In this document: positions 35,519-44,799 of the stretch, piece by piece
Position numbering within the stretch: position 1 is the stretch's first letter
How the letters are laid out: each line of letters begins with the position of its first letter
From: JAJRPT01 sp964465945
GTDB lineage: Bacteria > Bacteroidota > Ignavibacteria > Kapaibacteriales > UBA2268
Length of the DNA: 64,000 bases
NCBI GenBank assembly: GCA_964465945.1
Contig: CAYXMM010000002.1
Span: 331,102 to 395,101, forward strand
Reading direction: 5' to 3'
Program-made: the position numbers and the translations under genes
Notes under the pieces: generated by a model
Seen by the model: the letters and a program-made list of their open reading frames with translations, nothing else
What the model was told of the DNA's origin: nothing
The model's database searches: none

Positions 35519-36055
35519 TTAATCTATTTTATAAATCAAAAATCTACTTGATGAAATAACTTTTTCTTTAATTAAATTAAATTCCCAATTAATTTTCTTC
35601 GATAAATCTGATTCGACAACAATAATTTTATCTAAAAATTTAGATTTGTTAATTGATAAAACCTTTTCAATAATTTGATACTCATTACTAAAGTAGGGTG
35701 GGTCAATATAAATTAAATCAAATTCTTTTCCAATATCATCTAAAATAATACTTGAATTTGCTTTACTTATCTTATAATTTTCAACCTTTAAATCATCAAG
35801 AATTCGTTTTATATACTTAGTAGAATTTATATTCTTATCATTAAAATGCACAAATCCTGCTCCACGAGATAGAAATTCTATACCTATACTTCCTGAACCA
35901 GAATATAAGTCTAACACACGTAAATTTCTATATTCTAAGATATTATCAAAAATATTAAATAAAGTTTCTTTTGACATATCAGTAGTTGGTCTAATACCAT
36001 CTGGCAATTTGTAGTTAAACCTTCTTGATTTGAATTGACCTGAGATAATTCGCAT
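35519..36055 (-). CDS. rsmD: 16S rRNA (guanine-966-N2)-methyltransferase
   Basis: The 178-aa protein starts MRIISGQFKSRRF and has 'GIRPTTDMSKETLFNIF', motif I 'LDLYSGSGSIGIEFLSRGA' (about residues 48-66) and the catalytic DPPY (residues 118-121), which is the RsmD pattern. It methylates G966 of 16S rRNA. The stop of the upstream PilM-like gene overlaps its start. Confidence 0.9.
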   Translation of the reverse strand: MRIISGQFKSRRFNYKLPDGIRPTTDMSKETLFNIFDNILEYRNLRVLDLYSGSGSIGIEFLSRGAGFVHFNDKNINSTKYIKRILDDLKVENYKISKANSSIILDDIGKEFDLIYIDPPYFSNEYQIIEKVLSINKSKFLDKIIVVESDLSKKINWEFNLIKEKVISSSRFLIYKID

Positions 36056-36996
36056 TATAAAAGTCGAATTCTATCGTGATACGCAGGGATTGCAGCTCCA
36101 ACACATGGTGGAAAAACGTGTTGCATAATTTTGCAATAATTTTTCAAACGTTCCTCAACATTTGGTTTTACCATTCTGAAAGCATTAAGTCTGCCTGACT
36201 CTACTCCAAACCCATCAGCCATATTATAACCTGCTAAAAATACTCTTTTTGTTAAGCCAGTACCAAAAAAATAAATTCCATCAATTGTATCAACTACTTC
36301 ATTAAGTACTTTTTTATATTCCGCTTCTACAATACTTCCAAATTTTTCTTTATCAATATCCGAAAACGAAAGTAAATTATAGTATGCAGGCATCGAGTTT
36401 TTAATTATACTAACATCAATAAATTGGTCTTGAACACCTAAAATCATAACTGTTTTTTCAAGAGATTCAGGATAATTATAAATAAATGCAGTATGAGCAT
36501 TCATCTGAGAAACTTCAATGTTAGTAATAGGTAAATAATCCTTGAAAATTTCCTTACAAGTCTCAACAATATCTTTTTGCATAATTGATGCAAGCATCAT
36601 CTCCATTCCATTTTTTCTCTTTTCTAACGGAATCACATTAGACACAAACTCATCTGTGTTGAATTGAGGATAAGCTTGTTTAATCTCTAAATTTACTAAT
36701 TTGTTTAATTGGTCTTCATCCATTCCTTTTTTACCAGGAAACTGAGCTACGAAAACACTCTCAGCAGGAATAGTAACTGATACTCTATTTATTTGATTAC
36801 TTACAGAATTAATAAATTCCCGAAGTTCAATAACGCCTTCATCGTTATTAACATCAAATATATTTTCTAAATCAATTCTCTTTCGAGTAGCTTCAACATA
36901 ATCTAAGCTTAATGAGTTCTCATGAGGAGAGAGTATAGCCATATATGTTCTATCTATATTAAAAAAGACTGATATTGCTGATTTCATAAATTTCAA
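36055..36996 (-). CDS. PilM-like actin-fold protein
   Basis: The 313-aa protein has the layout of PilM/FtsA-type proteins: 'KSAISVFFNIDRTYMAIL' early, a central 'IELREFINSVSNQINRVSVTIPAESVFVAQFP', then 'EKTVMILGVQDQFIDVSIIKN' (a phosphate-loop-like turn) and 'YFFGTGLTKRVFLAGYNM'. PilM scaffolds type IV pilus or Mannosyl-type assembly complexes at the inner membrane. No other pilus genes are nearby, so its partner is not clear. Its start could be at residue 4 (MKSAISV). Confidence 0.55.
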   Translation of the reverse strand: MKFMKSAISVFFNIDRTYMAILSPHENSLSLDYVEATRKRIDLENIFDVNNDEGVIELREFINSVSNQINRVSVTIPAESVFVAQFPGKKGMDEDQLNKLVNLEIKQAYPQFNTDEFVSNVIPLEKRKNGMEMMLASIMQKDIVETCKEIFKDYLPITNIEVSQMNAHTAFIYNYPESLEKTVMILGVQDQFIDVSIIKNSMPAYYNLLSFSDIDKEKFGSIVEAEYKKVLNEVVDTIDGIYFFGTGLTKRVFLAGYNMADGFGVESGRLNAFRMVKPNVEERLKNYCKIMQHVFPPCVGAAIPAYHDRIRLL

Positions 36997-37087
36997 ATTA
37001 TTTAAAAATTAATTTACTAATTTATAAATAATTAATCAAATATCCGAAGAAATACTTAAAATTATGATAAAATCATGTTATTTAAGT

Positions 37088-37121
37088 ATTTTAAAAAAAA
37101 ATCGGGGAGAACCCGATTTTA
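37088..37121 (-). terminator. Terminator overlapping the end of the 127-aa gene
   Basis: On the minus strand AAAATCGGG, loop TTCT, CCCGATTTT, then more T. It covers the last codon of the 127-aa gene and ends the ftsL-ftsI direction operon. Confidence 0.8.
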
Positions 37122-37502
37122 TGCTAAAAACTCAATTTGATCTTCAAACAAATGTAGTATATCACTTGGAGTTATATTCGCCTGAGCTTTCTCCATAAAT
37201 TCTTTATTATTTGCACGAACAACTTTTCTCAATTCATCTAATGCTTCTTTATATGATTCGATTGGAGCATTATTTTCATTAAATAGGGGACTACTATTAT
37301 CCACCTGAATATTATTCTCCAAGTTGTCTAAAGCGGAAAGTAAGACATTTTGTTGCCATTTTACTTTATCAAAATCAGAACTTTTAGTTGCAATATTATT
37401 TTCTATCTTTTTTGAAGTCTTTGTTTTACCTATATTTAAAGCATCAACTAAAAAAGAATCATATTGAGCATTTATGCTGTTTTGTATATTTTTGACATCC
37501 AT
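37119..37502 (-). CDS. Hypothetical soluble protein (127 aa)
   Basis: A highly charged, mostly helical protein (MDVKNIQNSINAQYDSFLVD) without membrane segments or cysteines. The 'DKVKWQQNVLLSALDNLEN' and 'YKEALDELRKVVRANNKEFMEKAQ' helices suggest a small helical bundle. It lies 60 bases after ftsI on the minus strand, and its stop falls inside a terminator hairpin. Family unknown. Confidence 0.6.
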   Translation of the reverse strand: MDVKNIQNSINAQYDSFLVDALNIGKTKTSKKIENNIATKSSDFDKVKWQQNVLLSALDNLENNIQVDNSSPLFNENNAPIESYKEALDELRKVVRANNKEFMEKAQANITPSDILHLFEDQIEFLA

Positions 37503-37560
37503 TTCTAAAACCCTTTTATAATATGGTAATTTAAAATGTCAAATTCAATGCCAAAGTTAT

Positions 37561-39687
37561 TTACTCACACGTTAATGTACAATAAACAACATCACCATCT
37601 TTAGACCACTTTTGTGATTTAACTATACCTGTTCCATGAACTTTTGTCAACACATTTGAAGTATGTAGTAAATTTAAAGCTCTTCTTAAAGGCATGCCAG
37701 TAACATCAAAAATTTTAAAGTCAGTTAGTTTTTTATTACGGCTAATCAGCTGAACTAAAATTTTACTATTTTTAGCAACAACATCACCAGCTTTAGGATT
37801 TTGAAAGAAAATCATACCAGATTTTTTATTTCCTTCAATTTCAAGATGAAAATAGCTTTTTAGATTCTCAACATCTGTATAATTCATACCAATTAAGTTA
37901 GGAACCAAAACACTATCTTTACCTTCTTCTTTTACTGGAATATTCATTTTACCAGAACGAAGTTGTAACCAACGAGTTGCAATTTCTTTAAAAATTGGAG
38001 CAGCATTAACACCACCATATATACTTTTTGTAGGTGTATCAACAATTATAAGCATAGCAACTTCCGGATTATTAGCAGGGAAGAAGCCAGCAAATGAAGC
38101 ATAATACTCACTTTTACTATACTTACCAAATTCATTAATTCTCTGCGAAGTTCCAGTTTTTCCAGCAATTTTCATCCCTTCAACCCTTGCCCTTTTTCCA
38201 GAACCACTATCAACAACCCCAATAAAAAGCTTTCTAACTCGATTAGCAATCTCCTCATCAATAACTTTTCTAATTCTAATTGGCTCTTTATTAATTAAAT
38301 CATGTTCTTTATCATAAACCCTTTTTAACAAATATGGTTGCATCATAACACCATTATTAGCGACAGTTGCATAAGCATTTACAACTTGTAAAGGAGTAGC
38401 AGTCATATCATATCCATGCCCCATATATCTTTTACTACTTTTATAAAATTGCTCTGGTTTCTTAACTTTTCCAGCAATTTCCCCCGGCAAGTCAATATCT
38501 AACTCATTACCAAAACCAAAATTACGAACATAAGAATAAAATTTCCCATCAGAAATTTTATCTGCCACACTTGACATCACTATATTGCTTGAATACCAGA
38601 CTGCTTCTTTGAATGTTGCCTTTGAAAATTTATGAACATCCCTAATTGTTCCCCAACTAAAATTTAATTCACCATTATGTCCATTAACTGTATCAGTTTC
38701 TGATATAACACCTTCTTGGAGACCAGCAGCCGTTGTAATCAGTTTAAAAGTAGAGCCAGGCGCATATTCATCAGTAATTGCTTTAAGCTTTGTATTTTCA
38801 AATTTAATCGAACTCCTATCGTTTGGATTATAAAGCGGGAAATTCGCAATCGCTAAAACCTCACCAGTTTGTGGTTTAATTGCAACACCAATTCCACCTT
38901 TTGCAGCCGACCATTCAATCCCTTTTGAAAGTTCATACTCTAATATCCTTTGTAATTCCACATCTAAAGCTAATTGAATATTATATCCATTATGTGGTTC
39001 AACCTTTGGCATTTCAGCACTCGCATATTCCCTTTGCCTTGCATCACGTTGAAGCATAATAAAGCCGTCTTTACCTTTAAGAGATGAATCATTCAAAAAC
39101 TCAATCCCGCTAATACCTTTATTGTCAATATTAGTATAACCAATAATTTGGCTTGCGACCTCACCATAAGGATAATATCTGCGTGGTTCATCAACAAGAA
39201 TCAAACCCTTATCTTTTAAATCAAACAATTCTTCTACTAAATCAGGATTAACACCACGAACCAACCAAACAAACCTTTTTTTTGCACTCACTTTACGAGT
39301 TAATACATTTTTATTCAAATTTAGATTTTTACTCAGAATTTCAATTATTTTAGTTTTTTTAGTCGAGACTTTTGGATCAATCGCAATTGAAAGTGTCATT
39401 ATATTCGTAGCAAGGACTTTCCCATTTCTATCATAAATAATTCCCCTCTGAGCAGGTAGAACCATTTTACTTTCATGCTGCCTCTTTGCCATTTCCGAAT
39501 ATTTATCACCATTAACGACTTGAACAACGAAAAGTCGGATAATTACAGCAACAATTCCAAGAGCAACTAATGATACAATAAGTAAAAACTTCCAATGTTT
39601 ATTTTTATTACGTGGGTGTTCTTTTTCATCAATGCTTGGATCAGCACTTAACAATTCATTCAAATATGGAAGTAATTTATTCGACAT
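37561..39687 (-). CDS. ftsI: Peptidoglycan transpeptidase FtsI/PBP with PASTA domains
   Basis: The ATG at 39687 is preferred to the longer form at 39720, whose extension overlaps the previous gene. One N-terminal membrane segment (about residues 33-58) anchors it. The transpeptidase has STFK (312-315), SSN (366-368) and KTG (510-512) from this start. PASTA-type repeats follow to the C-terminus. It crosslinks septal peptidoglycan during division. It overlaps ftsL, as expected for this pair. Confidence 0.88.
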   Translation of the reverse strand: MSNKLLPYLNELLSADPSIDEKEHPRNKNKHWKFLLIVSLVALGIVAVIIRLFVVQVVNGDKYSEMAKRQHESKMVLPAQRGIIYDRNGKVLATNIMTLSIAIDPKVSTKKTKIIEILSKNLNLNKNVLTRKVSAKKRFVWLVRGVNPDLVEELFDLKDKGLILVDEPRRYYPYGEVASQIIGYTNIDNKGISGIEFLNDSSLKGKDGFIMLQRDARQREYASAEMPKVEPHNGYNIQLALDVELQRILEYELSKGIEWSAAKGGIGVAIKPQTGEVLAIANFPLYNPNDRSSIKFENTKLKAITDEYAPGSTFKLITTAAGLQEGVISETDTVNGHNGELNFSWGTIRDVHKFSKATFKEAVWYSSNIVMSSVADKISDGKFYSYVRNFGFGNELDIDLPGEIAGKVKKPEQFYKSSKRYMGHGYDMTATPLQVVNAYATVANNGVMMQPYLLKRVYDKEHDLINKEPIRIRKVIDEEIANRVRKLFIGVVDSGSGKRARVEGMKIAGKTGTSQRINEFGKYSKSEYYASFAGFFPANNPEVAMLIIVDTPTKSIYGGVNAAPIFKEIATRWLQLRSGKMNIPVKEEGKDSVLVPNLIGMNYTDVENLKSYFHLEIEGNKKSGMIFFQNPKAGDVVAKNSKILVQLISRNKKLTDFKIFDVTGMPLRRALNLLHTSNVLTKVHGTGIVKSQKWSKDGDVVYCTLTCE

Positions 39688-40078
39688 TTTTCTTTGGAAG
39701 TATAGTTGGGAACTCTTCACTTTTCACCATTTGGAGATTTTCTTCGGCAATTTTACAAATCCTTTCTGCGCTTTGCAACTTAATAACATCTGCTTCAACC
39801 ATTCTTTTACGAAACTCAATTCTTTTCTCTCTTTTTTCAAGAATACGAATTTCTTCGGCAAGTTTATTTATTGAAAGCACATTATAGACATAAAATATCA
39901 TCATAGCAGAAGTAAATATTAAAAATAAAAATATACTCCATCTATTCAATGATACCCAAGATTTAGCAAACTGCTGAACTTGTTTATCGGTTAGTAATTT
40001 CGATAATTCTTTTTCCTTTAGATTATCTTTAAATCCCCCAAACAAGCATTTCCCCCTAATGCAAATTATATAATGCAA
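39677..40078 (-). CDS. ftsL: Cell division protein FtsL-like
   Basis: The 133-aa protein has a cytoplasmic N-terminus, one membrane segment (about residues 47-65, SIFLFLIFTSAMMIFYVYN), then a coiled-coil periplasmic helix (LSINKLAEEIRILEKREKRI) ending with 'IKLQSAERICKIAEENLQM', which matches the FtsL end-motif. It overlaps the ftsI gene. Together with FtsB and FtsQ it activates FtsI/FtsW. Assigned from topology, motif and synteny. Confidence 0.75.
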   Translation of the reverse strand: MHYIICIRGKCLFGGFKDNLKEKELSKLLTDKQVQQFAKSWVSLNRWSIFLFLIFTSAMMIFYVYNVLSINKLAEEIRILEKREKRIEFRKRMVEADVIKLQSAERICKIAEENLQMVKSEEFPTILPKKNVE

Positions 40079-40125
40079 ACTTATGAAAAATATATTATTT
40101 ATTAAATTATTTAAAGAAAATAATT

Positions 40126-40770
40126 TTATGAAAAATGATTTATAAGTTTCATTAATTCATCATTACTTAAATTTCTTTCATCTTCTTTCTTTTTAATTTG
40201 AGGTTTAGCGTCATCTGACTTTTCTTCTAATATTGGTGAAATGTTTAATGTAGGTATTATTTCTTCAAAAGTATCAGGATTAATTGGATTGTCATTAAAA
40301 TACTTTAAAAGTAAATCTGTTGGTTTTGTTTCATCTTTTTGAATATTATTATAAATTTCTAACTCTTGTTCAATGACATTAGATTTATTAAACATCCTTA
40401 GTTCAAGAATAAATTGCTCTGAAAGGTAATAATCTGATGAATAAAGCTTTGCATAACTAAGTATTTCTCTATCTGAACTAACAATTACATAGTCTTTAGA
40501 ATTAACAGCATTACTAATATATGACTTAATAATATCATCTGCTTTCAGCTTTCCAGAACCTTCTACATACACATTAACAAAAGGGGAGTGTATATCAAAT
40601 GGATCACCATCAAATATGAGCGTGAATTTCTTCTTTTGATTATGAAATGCAAATTTTGCCAACAACTTAAAAAGTTTTTCAGATGCAATCCTTGGCGAAC
40701 TATTCAAAGAAAATAACAAATCAGAATCTTGATGAATTAGATTATATGCATCTATAAGATAGTGCTTCAT
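40126..40770 (-). CDS. NYN (YacP-like) PIN-type nuclease
   Basis: The 214-aa protein has the NYN pattern: 'YLIDAYNLIH' (Asp7, Asn10), 'LIFDGDPFD', 'KADDIIKSYISNA' with acidic residues, and 'YVIVSSDREILSYAKL'. YacP-like NYN proteins are metal-dependent ribonucleases. A charged C-terminal tail with 'EEKSDDAKPQIKKKEDER' follows. Its start overlaps the stop of the upstream metallopeptidase-barrel gene. Confidence 0.75.
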   Translation of the reverse strand: MKHYLIDAYNLIHQDSDLLFSLNSSPRIASEKLFKLLAKFAFHNQKKKFTLIFDGDPFDIHSPFVNVYVEGSGKLKADDIIKSYISNAVNSKDYVIVSSDREILSYAKLYSSDYYLSEQFILELRMFNKSNVIEQELEIYNNIQKDETKPTDLLLKYFNDNPINPDTFEEIIPTLNISPILEEKSDDAKPQIKKKEDERNLSNDELMKLINHFS

Positions 40771-43700
40771 TACCAGTCAAACCCTAAAGAGAATAAATAT
40801 TTTGGCTGTGTCCAACCTGAATAAGTCTTCTGCCAAGCAATATCTACTTTAAGAGGAAGACCAAGTAAAAAACTTCTTATTCCAATTCCAGAACTCATCA
40901 ATAAATCTTTATACTGCGTAGTTCCATTTACGTCTTTGCTTGTCATCATAAGATCATCATCAAAAGCAGTACCAATATCAAAGAAGAATGAACCCATAAC
41001 TCCTTGAATCAAAATAGGAACAGGTCCGGCAACTAATGCTTGGAAGAGAGGAAACCGCATTTCTGCATTTAAAACCCCAAATTTTGAACCTGAAATTGCA
41101 TTAATTTGAGGTCCCCTAATTGGCATTTCAAACTGCATAAAAGCAAAATCTTCTGGGTCATAAAATGGTAAAAAACCCGAACTAAATGAACGATTTATCC
41201 AATTTTCTGTTCCTCCTAACCTAAATTTCAATGGATTTGCACCCACAGAAGCACCGCCAGTTAATCTAAAAGCTAAATTTATCCAAGATGTTACCGGAAG
41301 ATATTGTCTAAAATCGAATTTCGCAGTAAAAAACTCAGTTCCTGAACTTCCAAGTTTTGGTGTCCCAAATAAATGAATATAATATCTATTTCCAATAGTT
41401 GGAGCATACATATAACCTAAAGTATTATCATGAACATATTTAACCTGTGGAACAATTAAATTCCTTTCAATTCCTGCTTCAATAGGATTTTGAATGTTTG
41501 TTCTTGAAATGTTTTTATATGTAACCCCAAACTCAAACCTATTAAACAAATCAAATGGATAAGAGCCATTTGCTCCAAACCCCCAATCTCTATATCTATA
41601 TAATTGAGGATTATAAAGGTTGTCCTGCGGAGTAAAATCTTGAGAAACCCATGCTGCTGTATGATAACCACTAAAATTATAATCAATAATTTCAGGCAAA
41701 TAAGAATATTGAGCAAAAAAAGTAGAATTTCTTAAATCAAGCAACAAATTTGCTTGTAAAAATATCTTATGATTACCAAGCATATCACTAAACTGCGCTT
41801 GCGTAACACCTTGAACACCTAAAAAAGTGTTATACCCAGGGTTACCAAGTATAATATCAGGTGTGAATTTTAATTTATAATCTTTTACTTCAAAAGTCGT
41901 ATCAATTCCATTTTTACTTTTTCTTTCATTCAAATCTAAATTTTTAATAGCATCAGGGTTCGGTTCCACTAGCTTTTCATTATCAAAACTAACTTCAAAT
42001 TCACCATAACTAAGTTGCTCTTCATTTATACTATCATTTTGATTTTCTATTATACTACTAATAATTTTATTAGTTGTATCAGAACCCTTCAACTCTTGTT
42101 TAAATCTTGTTAATGGCAATTCATTTTTGCCTAAATCTATATCAAAAGGATAACGCAACATAAATATCTCATACCCACCTTCTGTTTGAATACCAAATAA
42201 TAACTTTGAATCATCATAAGATAACGAAATATGATTAATTGCAGATAGTGAATTTGTTTTTGGTTGAATTTTATTACTTTTCAAATCAAGTGAATACAAA
42301 TTTGAAATTCCATTCCTATCAGATACAAAAAGTATCCGTTTGTCATCTTTTGACACTGCAATTGAAGTTTTCTTATTATCTGGGTCGAAAGTTAATCGCT
42401 CAATATTTTGAGTTTCAAGATTAACTCTATAAATATCACTTTGATGCACATTCTCGTCCCACATTGAAATATCATCAGATTTTAATTTATACTTAAAATG
42501 GTTAGATCTATCCGAAATAAAATAAACCTCATTAGAATTTGGACTCCAAATAGGCATCATATCCGAAAAAATATCTTTAGTTAGATTAACAACTTCTTTA
42601 CTTTGAATAGTGTAATAATAAATATCAGACTGCGAATTTTTCGAAGCAACAAAAGCAAGTTTTGACCCATCAGGTGACCAACTCACTGATCCAATAAAAT
42701 GAAAGCCTAATTTAATTTTTTGGTAATCCTTTGTTCTTGTGTCTATAATAAAAATAGCATCTTCACCACCGGCCTTTGCTGAAACTGCAATATGTGTCCC
42801 GCTTGGATTCCAAGAAATTCCTGGAGTAAGCATATTCAAATCTTCAAAATCCTGTTGTCTAAATGAACTAATTAAAAACTTCTTAGTTTCTGGCTTATCA
42901 ATATCCATTATAGCAATTCCCAAAACGCCATCATCATCAGTTATAAACGCCATTTTATTTCCATCAGATGAAATAGAAGGGGAGGAGTTATAAAAATTAC
43001 TCATCTTCTTTCTGTCAGTTACTTGTACCGCATAATCTTTTGGCGAATCAAACTTATCAAGCTCTGGGAAATAATACTTCTTAATTTCACGTTGCCACAT
43101 ATCAGAAAACTCAGACAAATTCATTTGAAACGTTGCCTGAAACGCCCTATCTACATTCCGATGAATTTTCAACTTATTAATAAAATCACCAACACGTTCC
43201 TTCCCATACTTCTGAGATATATACCAATAAAAAGTCTGCCCAGCTCTATAAGATAAATAACCATCAATACCATCTAAACTTGGTAAATTTTCATTGATAG
43301 TCAAATCCCTCATAAACATATCAGTTTCAGTGTCAAACCCATTCAAACTCGAGTATTCAGCAAAACCCTCATTCAGCCAAGTTGGAATAAAATACCCACC
43401 CTGTGAAATAGAATTTTGCAAACTTCCACCATGAAACATATCATTTAAGACCCCGTGAACAAGTTCATGATGAATAACATGTTTGAAATTATAATAATCG
43501 CCACTAAAAGGAAGCACAACCCTGTTTTTAAATAGTTGAGTAACTCCACCAATTCCTTCTGAAAGAAACTGGTCTATTACATTATTTTGTTGAAATTGAT
43601 TATGCGAGTTAAAAAGAATTATAGGTATTCTATTTTGTATATTATAATTTAGTTGTGACTCAATTGTTAATAATGCTTTCTCAGCTTCTATAGCACAATA

Positions 43701-43856
43701 TCTTGCAATATAGTCGCCACCTTCATGAAAATAAACATCAAAGTTTTCACTTGAAATATACTTCCATTTGAATTCCTGATATTGAACCTTGTTTTTACCA
43801 AACTGGGCAAAAATAGAAATAGGAAGAATAAGAAATAGATAAAATAACTTACGCAT
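40770..43856 (-). CDS. Gluzincin peptidase-propeller-BamA-like outer membrane protein
   Basis: The ATG at 43856 begins a signal peptide (MRKLFYLFLILPISIFAQ). The first domain has HELVH (about residues 134-138 from the longer start) and NEGFAEY (166-172), the zinc ligands and general base of gluzincin peptidases. From about residue 290 there are at least five PD40/WD40-type repeats ('ISSDGNKMAFITDDD', 'WSPDGSKLAFVASK', 'IWSPNSNEVYFISD'). The last 370 or so residues have the BamA/TamA surface-antigen barrel pattern and end in FSLGFDW. A three-part architecture of this kind is unusual. Function unknown. Confidence 0.7.
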   Translation of the reverse strand: MRKLFYLFLILPISIFAQFGKNKVQYQEFKWKYISSENFDVYFHEGGDYIARYCAIEAEKALLTIESQLNYNIQNRIPIILFNSHNQFQQNNVIDQFLSEGIGGVTQLFKNRVVLPFSGDYYNFKHVIHHELVHGVLNDMFHGGSLQNSISQGGYFIPTWLNEGFAEYSSLNGFDTETDMFMRDLTINENLPSLDGIDGYLSYRAGQTFYWYISQKYGKERVGDFINKLKIHRNVDRAFQATFQMNLSEFSDMWQREIKKYYFPELDKFDSPKDYAVQVTDRKKMSNFYNSSPSISSDGNKMAFITDDDGVLGIAIMDIDKPETKKFLISSFRQQDFEDLNMLTPGISWNPSGTHIAVSAKAGGEDAIFIIDTRTKDYQKIKLGFHFIGSVSWSPDGSKLAFVASKNSQSDIYYYTIQSKEVVNLTKDIFSDMMPIWSPNSNEVYFISDRSNHFKYKLKSDDISMWDENVHQSDIYRVNLETQNIERLTFDPDNKKTSIAVSKDDKRILFVSDRNGISNLYSLDLKSNKIQPKTNSLSAINHISLSYDDSKLLFGIQTEGGYEIFMLRYPFDIDLGKNELPLTRFKQELKGSDTTNKIISSIIENQNDSINEEQLSYGEFEVSFDNEKLVEPNPDAIKNLDLNERKSKNGIDTTFEVKDYKLKFTPDIILGNPGYNTFLGVQGVTQAQFSDMLGNHKIFLQANLLLDLRNSTFFAQYSYLPEIIDYNFSGYHTAAWVSQDFTPQDNLYNPQLYRYRDWGFGANGSYPFDLFNRFEFGVTYKNISRTNIQNPIEAGIERNLIVPQVKYVHDNTLGYMYAPTIGNRYYIHLFGTPKLGSSGTEFFTAKFDFRQYLPVTSWINLAFRLTGGASVGANPLKFRLGGTENWINRSFSSGFLPFYDPEDFAFMQFEMPIRGPQINAISGSKFGVLNAEMRFPLFQALVAGPVPILIQGVMGSFFFDIGTAFDDDLMMTSKDVNGTTQYKDLLMSSGIGIRSFLLGLPLKVDIAWQKTYSGWTQPKYLFSLGFDW

Positions 43857-43926
43857 TAAATTTCCCAATTATATAAGCAAAATAGTAAAGTTGCATAAGT
43901 TTATACGGAATTGTGATTAATTTGGT

Positions 43927-44799
43927 TTAAATTCGTTTAGAATATTCTTTTAGGAAATTTTGTTCAGTAAAAGTTAGCGAATCATAACCAAAACTATTTA
44001 TTTTATCTAAAATATCATTCATTTTTTCTTCATCTGAATAAGAATTTCCCGTAAAAATATTTGGCTCCTCATTTTTATATTTTACCTGATTAACCCGCAT
44101 ATTTGATTCGCTAAACTTAGAATATGAATGAGAATGCTCTAATTCATCAAAAACTTTTTCTCTTTGTTGAGCAACTACTTTTCTTTTACTTTTCAACTTT
44201 TTAATCAAATAAATCTGAAAATAAACAACTAATGCATTCAGCGTTCCAAACCCTGCAAGAAAAAAAGAATTCAATACAAAATTTTCTTCATAAGCATAAT
44301 AATTTAATAATTGAGCAAAAACCCAAAGTGATATAATTGCCCCAATCACCACCTTATTCACACTAAAAACAAATGAAGCAATAGTAAGCCGTTGATTCTT
44401 ATTAAGTAAAAAATAAAGAGTAATTATAAAAAACGATAATCCATCAGTTCCACTTACAAATTGCTTCGAATTCGAATAAATCAAAGTAAATAAAGTAGAA
44501 TGACAAAGAACAATTAATAAATATACAAAAGGAATGATATTAGACTTATAAACTCTTTCTAATTTCTTAGAAATAATACCCATCGCAAACATAAAAATAA
44601 GCAACGAAGCAAAACTTGTGAATTTCAATGGATATGTTAATAAACTCCACAAATTATTATAATTAGTAGTTTCATTAGTATTTAAAATAAAAATATGAGA
44701 TAATTTATACCCAGTTATAAAGTCTAAAAAATAGACTGATATTACAAGGAATAAAATATAACTTGACTTGTTTTTAATATTTAGAAACTCAAAACTCAT
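43927..44799 (-). CDS. Catalytically degenerate rhomboid-like membrane protein
   Basis: The 290-aa protein has six membrane segments in rhomboid order and a C-terminal 'EEKMNDILDKINSFGYDSL' tail seen in rhomboids of Bacteroidota. The catalytic serine motif GxSG appears as GTDG at residues 117-120, so Ser is Asp. The HxxxN loop and the second catalytic His are also absent. It would be a pseudoprotease. It overlaps the nuoE stop by 4 bases, and the C-terminal charged domain is cytosolic. Confidence 0.6.
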   Translation of the reverse strand: MSFEFLNIKNKSSYILFLVISVYFLDFITGYKLSHIFILNTNETTNYNNLWSLLTYPLKFTSFASLLIFMFAMGIISKKLERVYKSNIIPFVYLLIVLCHSTLFTLIYSNSKQFVSGTDGLSFFIITLYFLLNKNQRLTIASFVFSVNKVVIGAIISLWVFAQLLNYYAYEENFVLNSFFLAGFGTLNALVVYFQIYLIKKLKSKRKVVAQQREKVFDELEHSHSYSKFSESNMRVNQVKYKNEEPNIFTGNSYSDEEKMNDILDKINSFGYDSLTFTEQNFLKEYSKRI

